Shown one piece after another: positions 8,834-17,369 of a stretch of 64,000 nt of DNA. This DNA comes from Vibrio albus (GTDB lineage Bacteria > Pseudomonadota > Gammaproteobacteria > Enterobacterales > Vibrionaceae), in NCBI RefSeq assembly GCF_003144035.1, contig NZ_QFWT01000002.1, positions 186,001 through 250,000 on the forward strand, given 5' to 3'. Every line of letters starts with the position of its first letter. The first letter of the stretch is position 1. The position numbers were made by a program, and so were the translations under genes. The notes below the pieces were generated by a model that had not been told where the DNA came from, did not search any database, and saw only the letters and a program-made list of their open reading frames with translations.

Positions 8834-8852
8834 AATAATGATAATATTTCTC
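8834..8852. promoter_or_regulatory. Fur-box-like 19-mer next to the Zur operator
   Basis: The 19 bases at 8834-8852 (AATAATGATAATATTTCTC) match 15 of 19 positions of the classical Fur box GATAATGATAATCATTATC. The site lies 6 bp from the Zur palindrome, in the rpmJ-trmO divergent region. Whether Fur really binds is not known from sequence. Confidence 0.45.
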
Positions 8853-8914
8853 AAAAACATCGACAAGTGTTTTTTGTGGTATTGTGTTGCTACGCCAAAT
8901 CACTCAGGAAAGAA

Positions 8915-9613
8915 ATGAGCTACCACATCGACCCTATCGGGATAATAGAAACGCCGTTTAAAGAGAAATTTGCTGTACCCCGTCAGCCGGGACTGGCCCC
9001 AAGTGCTACTGCCCGCCTTAAACTGACAGGTGAGGCCAATTCACCTGAGGCTGTTCGCGGTATCGAGCAGTTCAGCCACCTATGGCTGCTGTTTCTGTTT
9101 GATCAGAATCTGGAAGCAGGCTGGACACCCATGGTCCGCCCTCCCCGTTTGGGTGGTAATAAAAAAGTCGGTGTGTTTGCCTCTCGCTCTCCGTTTCGTC
9201 CCAACGGGATAGGTATGTCTGCTGTCGAACTCAAAGGCGTACAGCAAAAAGGTAATCAGATGTGGCTTGAACTTGGCAGCATAGATCTGGTTGACGGAAC
9301 GCCTATTGTTGATATCAAACCCTATATTCCGTACTCCGATGTCATTGGTGACGCTCACGGTGGTTTTGCCCGCTCAGAGCCCGCCATTATGGAGGTCACT
9401 TTTTCTGAGCTGGCCTTTGAACAGCTTCGCTTCCACCCCAACAAACAACAGGTTTACGCTGTAATCAAAGAAGTTCTGGGGCAGGATCCCCGCCCGGCTT
9501 ATAAAAAAGGGAAACCAGATGCTAAGGAATATGCAGTAAAATTATTCGATTTGAATGTAAAATTCCGTTATCACGGTGAATTAATTACCGTGACGGCAAT
9601 AGAACGCTTTTGA
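8915..9613 (+). CDS. trmO: tRNA (N6-threonylcarbamoyladenosine37-N6)-methyltransferase
   Basis: SAM-dependent enzyme that methylates t6A37 to m6t6A in tRNA-Thr. It is a TsaA/YaeB-fold protein of 232 residues with the family core FSHLWLLFLF (about 49-58), RLGGNKKVGVFASRSPFRPN (74-93) and DGTPIVDIKPYIPY. The ATG at 8915 has AGGAAAG upstream; a 16-codon longer open frame lacks a ribosome site. It is 91 bp from proS, as in many Gammaproteobacteria. Confidence 0.94.
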   Translation: MSYHIDPIGIIETPFKEKFAVPRQPGLAPSATARLKLTGEANSPEAVRGIEQFSHLWLLFLFDQNLEAGWTPMVRPPRLGGNKKVGVFASRSPFRPNGIGMSAVELKGVQQKGNQMWLELGSIDLVDGTPIVDIKPYIPYSDVIGDAHGGFARSEPAIMEVTFSELAFEQLRFHPNKQQVYAVIKEVLGQDPRPAYKKGKPDAKEYAVKLFDLNVKFRYHGELITVTAIERF

Positions 9614-9704
9614 CAAGCCGGTTAGGCTGCTATTATTAGCGCCCTGATTTTTGATTACTGCAACCGCAGTAGTTTTCTTTAAACCTAATGAACGGATACC
9701 ATAA

Positions 9705-11420
9705 ATGCGTACCAGTAAATATCTTCTTTCTACTCTGAAGGAGACTCCAAACGACGCTGAAATCGTGAGTCACCAGCTCATGCTACGTGCAGGTATGATC
9801 CGTAAGCTGGCTTCTGGTCTTTACACCTGGCTGCCTACTGGTCTGCGCGTACTGCGTAAAGTCGAAAACATCGTTCGTCAAGAAATCAACAATGGCGGTG
9901 CTGTTGAAACCTTGATGCCCGTTGTGCAACCGTTTGAACTGTGGGAAGAGACAGGTCGCTCTGAAAAAATGGGTCCAGAACTGCTTCGCTTTACTGACCG
10001 CCATATGCGTCCGTTTGTACTTAGCCCGACAGCTGAAGAAGTGATCACCAGCCTTGTGCGTAATGAGGTCAACTCATACAAACAGCTTCCGATAAACCTG
10101 TACCAAATCCAGACTAAATTCCGTGACGAAAGACGCCCTCGCTTTGGTGTGATGCGTGCACGTGAATTCTCAATGATGGATGCCTACAGCTTCGATATCG
10201 ACAAAGACGGACTACAAAAAACGTATGACGCGATGCACGATGCATACTGTAAAGCATTCGACCGAATGGGACTGGATTATCGCCCGGTATTGGCTGACAG
10301 CGGTGCTATCGGTGGCAGCGGCTCTCAGGAGTTCCATGTACTGGCAGAAAGCGGGGAAGATCTCATCGCCTTCTCTACTGAATCAGACTACGCCGCGAAC
10401 ATCGAAAAAGCAGAAGCTATTGCCCCAGCAGCTGAAGCGGCAGCACCCACTCAGGAAATGGAACTGGTTGATACTCCTAACGCCAAAACCATTGCTGAGC
10501 TTGTGGAACAACACGGCCTTCCAATCGAAAAGACAATAAAAACCCTGTTTGTAAAAGCATCAGACGAAGTCGATGCCGATATCATTGCATTGATTGTCCG
10601 TGGCGATCACGAACTGAATGAAGTGAAAGCAGAAAACCTGAAAGAAGTGGCTGCGCCACTGGAGATGGCAACGGAAGAAGAAATCCGCGCGCTAATCGGT
10701 GCCGGCCCGGGTTCTCTGGGGCCTGTAGGTCTGGAATTGCCATTTATTGTTGACCGTAGTGTCGCGGTGATGAGCGATTTTGGCGCAGGTGCAAACATTG
10801 ATGATAAACACTACTTTGGTATCAACTGGGGCCGTGATGTTGAACTTGGTCAGGTTGAAGATCTGCGCAACGTAGTGGAAGGTGACCCAAGCCCATGTGG
10901 TAAAGGCACTATCATGCTGAAACGTGGTATCGAAGTGGGCCATATCTTCCAGTTAGGAACGAACTACTCAGAGAAAATGAACTGTAACGTTCTTGGGCCT
11001 GACGGTAAAAGCGTAACTCTGGAGATGGGTTGTTACGGTATTGGTGTATCACGTGTTGTGGCGGCCGCTATTGAACAGAACAACGACAAATACGGCATCA
11101 TCTGGCCAGATGCAATTGCACCGTTCCAGGTGGCTATTGTGCCAATGAACATGCACAAGTCTGAGCGCGTAAAAGAAGCAGCTGAAAAGCTATACGCTGA
11201 ACTGACGGCTGCCGGTATCGAAGTGCTGTTCGATGACCGTAAAGAGCGCCCGGGTGTGATGTTCTCAGACATTGAGCTTATCGGTGTTCCACATACGATT
11301 GTGATCGGTGACCGTAGCATGGACGAAGGTAACTTCGAATACAAAAACCGTCGCAGCGGTGAAAAAACTCCGGTTTCAATGACTGATATCGTTGAGCATA
11401 TTAAGACTCAACTGGCTTAA
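9705..11420 (+). CDS. proS: prolyl-tRNA synthetase (bacterial type with editing insert)
   Basis: Class II aminoacyl-tRNA synthetase of 571 residues that charges tRNA-Pro. Motif 2 region [21 protein letters not shown] is seen near residues 135-155. The YbaK-like INS editing domain occupies about 225-400. Motif 3 ([13 protein letters not shown]) and the anticodon-binding domain close the protein. The length matches E. coli ProS (572). A rho-independent terminator follows. Confidence 0.98.
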   Translation: MRTSKYLLSTLKETPNDAEIVSHQLMLRAGMIRKLASGLYTWLPTGLRVLRKVENIVRQEINNGGAVETLMPVVQPFELWEETGRSEKMGPELLRFTDRHMRPFVLSPTAEEVITSLVRNEVNSYKQLPINLYQIQTKFRDERRPRFGVMRAREFSMMDAYSFDIDKDGLQKTYDAMHDAYCKAFDRMGLDYRPVLADSGAIGGSGSQEFHVLAESGEDLIAFSTESDYAANIEKAEAIAPAAEAAAPTQEMELVDTPNAKTIAELVEQHGLPIEKTIKTLFVKASDEVDADIIALIVRGDHELNEVKAENLKEVAAPLEMATEEEIRALIGAGPGSLGPVGLELPFIVDRSVAVMSDFGAGANIDDKHYFGINWGRDVELGQVEDLRNVVEGDPSPCGKGTIMLKRGIEVGHIFQLGTNYSEKMNCNVLGPDGKSVTLEMGCYGIGVSRVVAAAIEQNNDKYGIIWPDAIAPFQVAIVPMNMHKSERVKEAAEKLYAELTAAGIEVLFDDRKERPGVMFSDIELIGVPHTIVIGDRSMDEGNFEYKNRRSGEKTPVSMTDIVEHIKTQLA

Positions 11421-11447
11421 GTCAGCATGCGGTTCAACATATAAGAT

Positions 11448-11476
11448 AAGGGTTGCCAAGGGCAGCCCTTTCTTTT
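11448..11476 (+). terminator. proS terminator
   Basis: A 10-bp stem (11448-11457 with 11461-11470, one G-U pair, 3-nt loop) is followed by TTCTTTT, 28 bp past the proS stop. Confidence 0.85.
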
Positions 11477-11632
11477 GCCTGTAATTCCTGCCTGATGAAC
11501 AGAAATGTTGTCTGAATGGTATAGATCTCCACCACACAAGCGATTCTTTTGCGTCAGGTCAGTCGAATATTTTGTCTTTAAACACGACCCTGTGTATATT
11601 GCGATAAGTTCTCATTTGTTATGGAAAAGATT

Positions 11633-11836
11633 ATGAAAATTTATGATTGCTGTGATCTGGTTCGTGAGCTTTATGCTCAGATTGGCGGAGGTGACCAGGG
11701 CTATGTGCCTCAGGCCATTACCTGTGCACTGAAAGCACTGAATGATATTGCTAAAGATACTTCACTGCCTCAGGAAGTCAGAGAAAAGGCGGCTTTTGCC
11801 GCGGCTAATCTGCTAATCTCTGATTTTGAAGATTAA
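11633..11836 (+). CDS. yaeP: UPF0253 family protein YaeP
   Basis: Small cytoplasmic protein of 67 residues and unknown function. It shares the family core [10 protein letters not shown] and the end [18 protein letters not shown] with E. coli YaeP. I place the start at 11633, where GGAAAAG sits 3-9 nt upstream; an ATG four codons earlier has no ribosome site. It forms a likely two-gene unit with the DUF4250 gene 18 bp downstream. Confidence 0.88.
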   Translation: MKIYDCCDLVRELYAQIGGGDQGYVPQAITCALKALNDIAKDTSLPQEVREKAAFAAANLLISDFED

Positions 11837-11854
11837 GCCGGTAAGGAAAATACC

Positions 11855-12046
11855 ATGGATTTAGCTAACTTTGAAAAGATGGATCCCATCATGCTGATGA
11901 GTATCGTTAATCTTAAACTAAGAGACGATTTTGATGGTGACCTGAATGAACTGGTGAAATTCTTTGATATCGACCGTGCCGCGCTGGAAGCCAAACTGGC
12001 AACAGCAGGCTTTGAGTTTCTGGCTGATATCGGGCAGTTCCGTTAA
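11855..12046 (+). CDS. DUF4250 domain protein
   Basis: 63-residue protein matching the DUF4250 pattern (MDPIMLMSIVNLKLRDDF, then a FDIDRAALEAKL helix). Its function is unknown. The DIDRAALEAKL segment looks like a small DNA- or RNA-binding helical repeat, but this is only an impression. A GGTAAGGAAA ribosome site precedes the ATG. It follows yaeP closely. Confidence 0.8.
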   Translation: MDLANFEKMDPIMLMSIVNLKLRDDFDGDLNELVKFFDIDRAALEAKLATAGFEFLADIGQFR

Positions 12047-12053
12047 TTCGAGC

Positions 12054-12176
12054 GTACAGAACGGGCGCTAAAGCGCCCCTCTAGAAACTAGATCGCTTCT
12101 AGATACTGAGATAATACAACCTAGAAGCTTTGAGCTTAATTGCCTCTCTGTATTCTGAAAGCGAAGCGTTCTGTAC
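12054..12176. repeat. dispersed intergenic element, copy B
   Basis: A 123-bp element bounded by a perfect 10-bp inverted repeat, GTACAGAACG (12054-12063) and CGTTCTGTAC (12167-12176). Nested inside are GGGCGCT/AGCGCCC (12063-12078) and GCTTCTAG/CTAGAAGC (12095-12102 with 12121-12128). Its end at 12148-12176 matches copy D at 59297-59325 in 23 of 29 bases, with AAAGCGAAGC identical. The word ACTAGATCGCT is shared with copies A and D. It fills the gap between the convergent DUF4250 and NSS transporter genes. Confidence 0.8.
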
Positions 12177-12186
12177 TCTTTTTTTA

Positions 12187-13545
12187 TTACCCAAACGACG
12201 CCCAGATAACGGTAGCAACCAGTACCGGACAGACAAACTTCACATACAGCGGCCACACTTTCCCAAACCAGCTTTGCTGAAACTCAGGAAAGCCCAGCTC
12301 AAGCTCTTTCACTTTCGAATGGCGGTGCCATACCCAGCCACCAAACAAGCAGAACATTAATGCCGCTGTCGGCTGAAGATACTGCGTCGCAACCGTTACG
12401 ACCAGTCCGAACATCGCACCAAAGTTATAAACAATTACCACACTAAACGCCGCGATTAATGCCCCAAGAACCCAGGACGTTGGCGTACGCTTCGTCTTGA
12501 AACGTTCACTCACCAGGGCCACCGGGCACTCCAGCATAGAAATAGACGATGTCAAAGCCGCTATCACCAGAAGTAAAAAGAACACAATAGCAAACAGCTG
12601 GCCAAACAGGCCAAGGCTGTCAAACATCAGCGGTAATACAGTAAAGACCAGCGTATCAGAACTCAGCAGTGAACCATCTTCCGCATAAATCTGCACCCCT
12701 TTTTGCATTGCCACGAACATTGCTGGCATCACCACCAGACCCGCGATAAAAGCAACGGCAGTATCCACCAGTGTAACGTTCATCGCCATCTTGGGCAGGT
12801 TCTCTTTCTTACTCAGATAAGACCCGTAAATCAGCATAGAACAGCCACCGATAGTCAGGGAGAAGAAGCCCTGCCCCATTGCAGCCAGAATCAGTTTTCT
12901 GTCCATTACCTTAGAAAAATCCGGGATCAGATAATGTTTAAGCCCCTCAACAGCGCCGTCCTGCAACATAATATAGATAAACAGGACACCAAACAGGACA
13001 AACAGAGCCGGCATCAGGCGAGTGGACCATTTTTCAATCCCTTGCTTTACACCACCCTGCACGATAAGAACCGTCAGCACATAGAATAAAATGGTACCGA
13101 ACAGATTGCGCTCCACACTAAAGCCTTTAAGCCAGGCCGTTGCCGTATCCATGCCCAGAATATCGGTGACCGCGCCAAACAGAAAGCAGATCAACCAGCC
13201 GCCGACGATACTGTAAAAGGCCAGCACAGCACTCGGTACGCTCAGCCCAACCCAGCCAACCAAACCGCCGATATGTTTACCAACAGGATGGCTGGTCAGG
13301 GATTTCATGCTGTCGACAGGGTTCGCCTGACCATGACGTCCAATGGCCATCTCCACCACTAACATGGGAAACGCGACGACCAGAATCATAACCAGATAAA
13401 CCAGCAGAAAAGCGCCACCACCATTACTGGCAGCCTGAGTGGGGAATCCCCAGATATTACCAAGACCCACCGCCGCACCGGCAGCAGCAAGAATAAAACC
13501 TAAACGGGAACCAAAACTTTCCCGCGACTGATCAGATTGATTCAT
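12187..13545 (-). CDS. NSS-family Na+-dependent transporter, probable tryptophan/aromatic amino acid importer
   Basis: Inner-membrane Na+ symporter of the neurotransmitter:sodium symporter (LeuT) family, 452 residues with about 11-12 membrane segments. TM1 carries the hallmark AAVGLGNIWGFP with its unwound Na+/substrate site, followed by ASNGGGAFLLVY. Family members include leucine, tyrosine and tryptophan carriers (TnaT). The substrate here is inferred from the upstream TrpR-like operator and TyrR-like box, the same pair of regulators that controls mtr in E. coli. The next gene upstream, yggN, has its own terminator before this promoter region. Confidence 0.9.
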   Translation of the reverse strand: MNQSDQSRESFGSRLGFILAAAGAAVGLGNIWGFPTQAASNGGGAFLLVYLVMILVVAFPMLVVEMAIGRHGQANPVDSMKSLTSHPVGKHIGGLVGWVGLSVPSAVLAFYSIVGGWLICFLFGAVTDILGMDTATAWLKGFSVERNLFGTILFYVLTVLIVQGGVKQGIEKWSTRLMPALFVLFGVLFIYIMLQDGAVEGLKHYLIPDFSKVMDRKLILAAMGQGFFSLTIGGCSMLIYGSYLSKKENLPKMAMNVTLVDTAVAFIAGLVVMPAMFVAMQKGVQIYAEDGSLLSSDTLVFTVLPLMFDSLGLFGQLFAIVFFLLLVIAALTSSISMLECPVALVSERFKTKRTPTSWVLGALIAAFSVVIVYNFGAMFGLVVTVATQYLQPTAALMFCLFGGWVWHRHSKVKELELGFPEFQQSWFGKVWPLYVKFVCPVLVATVIWASFG

Positions 13546-13568
13546 AATACTCTACAACCACAACAACA

Positions 13569-13585
13569 AACTAGCAGGCTAGTAC
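13569..13585 (-). promoter_or_regulatory. TrpR-operator-like site
   Basis: AACTAGCAGGCTAGTAC contains the CTAG-N4-CTAG core of TrpR operators (trp, aroH, mtr and trpR in E. coli) with the flanking AA and TAC. It sits 24-40 bp upstream of the NSS transporter ATG, near where a start of transcription would be. CTAG words are common in this window's repeats, but those have 3-bp spacing; this one has 4. Confidence 0.6.
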
Positions 13586-13664
13586 AGTAATGAAAAACAC
13601 TGCTATAAACAATAAGCATCCGTATGTTCGCTATGCAAAAGGAGAATATTTTAGAATTTTACTC

Positions 13665-13682
13665 TGTAAAGATTATCTTACA
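13665..13682 (-). promoter_or_regulatory. TyrR-box-like site
   Basis: TGTAAAGATTATCTTACA matches the TyrR box TGTAAA-N6-TTTACA at 11 of 12 fixed positions. It lies 120-137 bp upstream of the NSS transporter start. Together with the TrpR-like operator this repeats the control layout of E. coli mtr. Confidence 0.6.
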
Positions 13683-13700
13683 GTTCAGTCAGAAAATAAT

Positions 13701-13724
13701 GGTTGAGGTATAGGTACCTCAACC
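13701..13724 (-). terminator. yggN terminator
   Basis: Perfect 10-bp stem GGTTGAGGTA / TACCTCAACC with a 4-nt loop. It is followed on the minus strand by ATTATTTTCT, 40 bp after the yggN stop. Confidence 0.7.
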
Positions 13725-13763
13725 AGAGGAAGGGTAGTGTGTTAACCGCTTGCAGACAGGCGA

Positions 13764-14501
13764 CTAAATAAGAAAGACCGGGTAATCTTTCAGCTCGGGT
13801 ATTTTTTCCTGAAGCGTTTGTTCTTCTTCGGCCATATCATCCAGAGAGTCACAATAGTTGTCTACTTTATCCTGGATATCGTCCTGACCGAACCTCTTCT
13901 CAATTTTACCTTGCAGTTCCACCAGCTGGTCTTGCAACTGGGTAAAGTTAATACCGCCATCCTGCTTCATATTTTCAGCCACCACATCAAAGGCACTGGA
14001 CAGAAACTCATCGGTAAAGAGCTCTTTCATCTCGGTAAACTGCTCACTCCAGCTTTCAGCCCCTTCAGAAAAACTGGCTTCCTGCAGAATATACTCGTCT
14101 CCCTGCTGATGTTTTTCTTCCTGCTTGCGGTAGAACTCTTCCAGCGCTTTGCGTACATTATCGAACGCTTCACTGTTACCGATAGTCTCAGCCACATCGT
14201 CAAGAATATCATTGGCCATTTCAAGCCCGTCTTTCGCCAGCTCTTTCGCTTTCGGCAGATATTCATTCATTTTTTCACGGTACTGCTTTACTGCTTCCCG
14301 CTGCATCGCATCTAGGTCCAGCTTTTCGCCGTTGATAAAGACATTATTGTCCTCATCAATCATTACCTTAGGCGAACCCGTCTGATAGATCTCAACCTGC
14401 TCTCCGTCCAAGCGGACTTCATTCTGAATATCAACCCGGCACTGTTGTGCCTGAACACCAAAACTCAACGCCAGAGTCATAACCAATGCTGCAATTTTCA
14501 T
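13764..14501 (-). CDS. yggN: DUF2884 family exported protein YggN
   Basis: Exported protein of 245 residues with a signal peptide (MKIAALVMTLALSFGVQA, cut before QQC). A long charged, mostly helical region follows, with a heptad-like middle part (residues about 75-200) and a C-terminal Cys. This matches DUF2884/YggN; its function is unknown and the location is probably periplasmic. The start at 14501 follows GAGGTAAAT. A longer frame upstream has no ribosome site and would run into the dinB region. Confidence 0.85.
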   Translation of the reverse strand: MKIAALVMTLALSFGVQAQQCRVDIQNEVRLDGEQVEIYQTGSPKVMIDEDNNVFINGEKLDLDAMQREAVKQYREKMNEYLPKAKELAKDGLEMANDILDDVAETIGNSEAFDNVRKALEEFYRKQEEKHQQGDEYILQEASFSEGAESWSEQFTEMKELFTDEFLSSAFDVVAENMKQDGGINFTQLQDQLVELQGKIEKRFGQDDIQDKVDNYCDSLDDMAEEEQTLQEKIPELKDYPVFLI

Positions 14502-14593
14502 ATTTACCTCAGGACAACAAACTGCATCGTTTAATGCGTCTGACAATATCAGATTTCCTGCAAACTTTTGACAGATTTCGGTCAATTCTCACT

Positions 14594-15676
14594 CTACCAC
14601 TGCAGGTTGAGCTGCTTATTTTGATCTTCCGGCTTTAACATGACACTCAGACCAAGCAAGCGAATCTCCCGCCCTTTCTGCCGTTCAAGCACATCCTTTA
14701 ATAGCTGTCTAAAATAAGCCAGTTCCAACTGGTGATGCACATGTTCAATCGTGGTTTGCTGGAAATCCGAGAATTTCACCTTAATACCCTGCTTGATGAT
14801 CGCTTTGTCCGGGCTGGCTTTTTCCAGACGCAGTTCCAGCTCTGGAAACAGGCGGCTTTCAATCACTTCCCAGCACTCTTCATAACTGAAGATATTACGG
14901 CTGAACGTTCTTTCGACCCCGACCGATTTCCTCTCCCGGTAAGTTTCGACTTCACGGTCATCAATACCATGACTTTTTTTCCACAAAGACGCCCCTAAGC
15001 GGCCAAATTTCAGCAGTAACTCACGATAATCACTGCCTTTAATATCTTCACAGATATAAAACCCCGCCTGATGAAGTTTTTCTAAACTCACCTTCCCTAC
15101 CCCGGGAATCTTTTCCAGTGGCAGCTTGTCCACCACCTTCTGTACATCCTGAGGGGGAATAGCAAACAACCCATCGGGTTTATTCATATCTGAAGCCACT
15201 TTAGCCAGGAACTTAACCGGAGCCACACCGGCCGATGCAGTCAGATTCAGCTCATTACGGATATCGTTCCGGATAGCTTCGGCGATTAAGGTCGCAGAAC
15301 CATGAAGGTGGGTACTGTTGGTCACATCCAGATAAGCCTCATCCAGCGAAAGGGGCTCAATCAGAGAGGTATAACGTTCGAAAATAGCCCGGATCTGTCT
15401 GGACACGCTTTTGTACACCTCCATCCGGCCTCGGATCACTAAAAGGCCAGGACAAAGCTTCAAAGCCTGTCCGGTAGGCATTGCAGAGCGCACGCCATAT
15501 TGCCGGGCTTCGTAGTTACAGGTACTGATCACGCCACGCTGCTTTTCACTTCCACCAACCGCCAAAGGGCGGTTACGGTATTCCGGGTTATCCCGCATTT
15601 CTACAGCCGCAAAAAAGCAGTCCATATCAACGTGGATGATCTTACGTACCTGAGATGGGGTGTCAGTCTTTTGCAC
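14594..15676 (-). CDS. dinB: DNA polymerase IV (Y-family translesion polymerase)
   Basis: Error-prone polymerase that bypasses DNA lesions. The Y-family motifs are present: VDMDCFFAAVE with metal-binding Asp (residues 16-26) and SLDEAYLDVT (Asp-Glu pair, near 111-120). A helix-hairpin-helix IPGVGKVSLEKL and the little-finger domain follow. At 360 residues it is near E. coli DinB (351). The start is a GTG at 15676 with a weak ribosome site, about ten residues longer than E. coli. A LexA-like site lies upstream. Confidence 0.95.
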   Translation of the reverse strand: MQKTDTPSQVRKIIHVDMDCFFAAVEMRDNPEYRNRPLAVGGSEKQRGVISTCNYEARQYGVRSAMPTGQALKLCPGLLVIRGRMEVYKSVSRQIRAIFERYTSLIEPLSLDEAYLDVTNSTHLHGSATLIAEAIRNDIRNELNLTASAGVAPVKFLAKVASDMNKPDGLFAIPPQDVQKVVDKLPLEKIPGVGKVSLEKLHQAGFYICEDIKGSDYRELLLKFGRLGASLWKKSHGIDDREVETYRERKSVGVERTFSRNIFSYEECWEVIESRLFPELELRLEKASPDKAIIKQGIKVKFSDFQQTTIEHVHHQLELAYFRQLLKDVLERQKGREIRLLGLSVMLKPEDQNKQLNLQW

Positions 15677-15723
15677 AAGGGGTCTAAATAACAGCGTTTA
15701 CTCGTGTGAATCATATATCAATA

Positions 15724-15739
15724 CTGTATATTTATCCAT
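15724..15739 (-). promoter_or_regulatory. degenerate LexA (SOS) box upstream of dinB
   Basis: CTGTATATTTATCCAT resembles the SOS box CTGTATATATATACAG. The left half is perfect; the right half has CCAT in place of ACAG. It is 48-63 bp upstream of the dinB start. Weak control by LexA is plausible. Confidence 0.45.
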
Positions 15740-15754
15740 ATCAATATCGATAAT

Positions 15755-16522
15755 CTATGTCGGCCAGTGCTCAGGCACAACCATCCAGAAATGACCGGAC
15801 TCAGACTGACAGTGAACCGAATAATCAGGAAAGGCATTCAACATATTTTCAGGTTCATCAGTACCGGTCAGCCAGTCTGGTTTTGCCAGTTTGTACAAGG
15901 CTTCCCCGATACGATGAGCCTGATGCTGATAGCACCAGTATCCGTTAACACTATCCGGATTTAGCGTATAACCGCAGCACTGCTCCGGTACCCGTTCCTC
16001 TTCAAATGGATTCAGATATAACCGCCCCTGCATAAGCAGTTTAGGGATCACTTTCTGTACGTCAGGAAACCGCTCGGCAAACGCTTCTGTCTCTGACATT
16101 TTAAGTTGATGAGTGAGCATCCGGTGCAGCTTTTTATCCAGCCGGTCCCGGCTGTCCGGGCCATACCATTGGCCACCTTTCAGAAGATAAAACTTAAGGG
16201 CGACTTCCCAGTGCTCAATGGCATCTTCATGCCTTAGCAAAAAATCTATGGCACCGATGGTGGTTTTGCCTGACTGCAACTGCACTTCTTCCGCCACAAT
16301 CTCATACCCCGGATGCTGTATAAAAAGCTGGCGACAGAGATCCTGATAGATAAACCCCAACCGGACACTTCGTTCAAAGGGTTCAATTTCCGGGCTCTCC
16401 AGAGAAGCAAAAGGGTTGCTGGTTATAGGGGATGACCCGGGCAGCAATATAGGCTGGGTTTCAGTCATCCACTGTGCAATTCTGTTTTGTGCCTGTAACA
16501 GACTTAACTGATCTTCTGCCAT
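15755..16522 (-). CDS. DUF1853 family protein
   Basis: 255-residue cytoplasmic protein of unknown function. The family pattern is clear: AIDFLLR (about 93-99), HWEVALKFYL (105-114), WYGPDSRDRLDKKLHRML and a conserved HQLKMS. The IDF ... WEVAxKFYL arrangement recalls a PD-(D/E)XK nuclease-like core (Asp and Glu/Lys positions), which is only a structural guess. It lies upstream of dinB on the same strand and diverges from the Nif3-like gene. Confidence 0.82.
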   Translation of the reverse strand: MAEDQLSLLQAQNRIAQWMTETQPILLPGSSPITSNPFASLESPEIEPFERSVRLGFIYQDLCRQLFIQHPGYEIVAEEVQLQSGKTTIGAIDFLLRHEDAIEHWEVALKFYLLKGGQWYGPDSRDRLDKKLHRMLTHQLKMSETEAFAERFPDVQKVIPKLLMQGRLYLNPFEEERVPEQCCGYTLNPDSVNGYWCYQHQAHRIGEALYKLAKPDWLTGTDEPENMLNAFPDYSVHCQSESGHFWMVVPEHWPT

Positions 16523-16606
16523 GATGGTCTCTTCCCCGTGATATTGCTTTCTCTATCTTAACGTATACACTTCTGGGTCTGAAACTGAAATACCCGAGGA
16601 TAGAAA

Positions 16607-17362
16607 ATGAATAACCTGCAACTGGAAAGTCTGCTGAATGATAAACTGTCACCCGAACAGATCAAAGATTACTGCCCGAACGGATTGCAGGTTGAAGGCC
16701 GACGGGAAGTCAGAAAAATAATAACGGGTGTCACAGCCTCTAAGGCTTTGATAGAAAAAGCCATAGAACTGAATGCCGATGCAATTTTAGTTCATCACGG
16801 CTATTTCTGGAAAGGTGAACCGCAACCTATCCGTGGTATGAAAGGAGCCCGCATCAAGGCCCTGATCCAAAACGATATCAACCTTTACGGTTACCATCTG
16901 CCACTGGATATCCATCCGGAGCTGGGTAACAACGCCAGACTGGCTGAACTACTGGGTATACGCGTGGAAGGCGGATTAGAGCCCACCCCACAGTCTGTTG
17001 CTATTTATGGCTCATTCCCAACACCGATAACGGCTACAGAGCTCACAGAGCGTATTGAAAAAGCCCTAAACCGTACACCTTTGCATATCGCTCCGGAAAC
17101 AGACAAACCCATTCAGACTATCGGCTGGTGCACCGGTGGCGGTCAGGACTACATCGAACTGGCAGCACAAAAAGGGCTGGATGCATTTATCTCTGGAGAG
17201 ATATCTGAACGCACCACCTACAGCGCCCGGGAACAGGAAATACACTTTTTCAGCGCAGGACACCACGCAACAGAACGTTATGGTGTGAAGGCTCTGGGTG
17301 AGTGGCTGGCCACCAAGCATGGCTTTGATGTGGCGTTCGTGGATATCGATAACCCGGTTTAA
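16607..17362 (+). CDS. Nif3-like dinuclear metal centre protein (YbgI family)
   Basis: 251-residue member of the NIF3/YbgI/DUF34 family, which forms hexameric rings with a two-metal site in each subunit. Likely metal ligands are His in LVHHGYFWKG (about residue 63-64), Asp in the DIHPELGNNARLAELLG segment, and His/Glu in SAGHHATERYGV near the C-terminus. The molecular function of the family is not settled (a GTP cyclohydrolase-like or metal-handling role has been suggested). Confidence 0.92.
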   Translation: MNNLQLESLLNDKLSPEQIKDYCPNGLQVEGRREVRKIITGVTASKALIEKAIELNADAILVHHGYFWKGEPQPIRGMKGARIKALIQNDINLYGYHLPLDIHPELGNNARLAELLGIRVEGGLEPTPQSVAIYGSFPTPITATELTERIEKALNRTPLHIAPETDKPIQTIGWCTGGGQDYIELAAQKGLDAFISGEISERTTYSAREQEIHFFSAGHHATERYGVKALGEWLATKHGFDVAFVDIDNPV

Positions 17363-17369
17363 CTGACTT

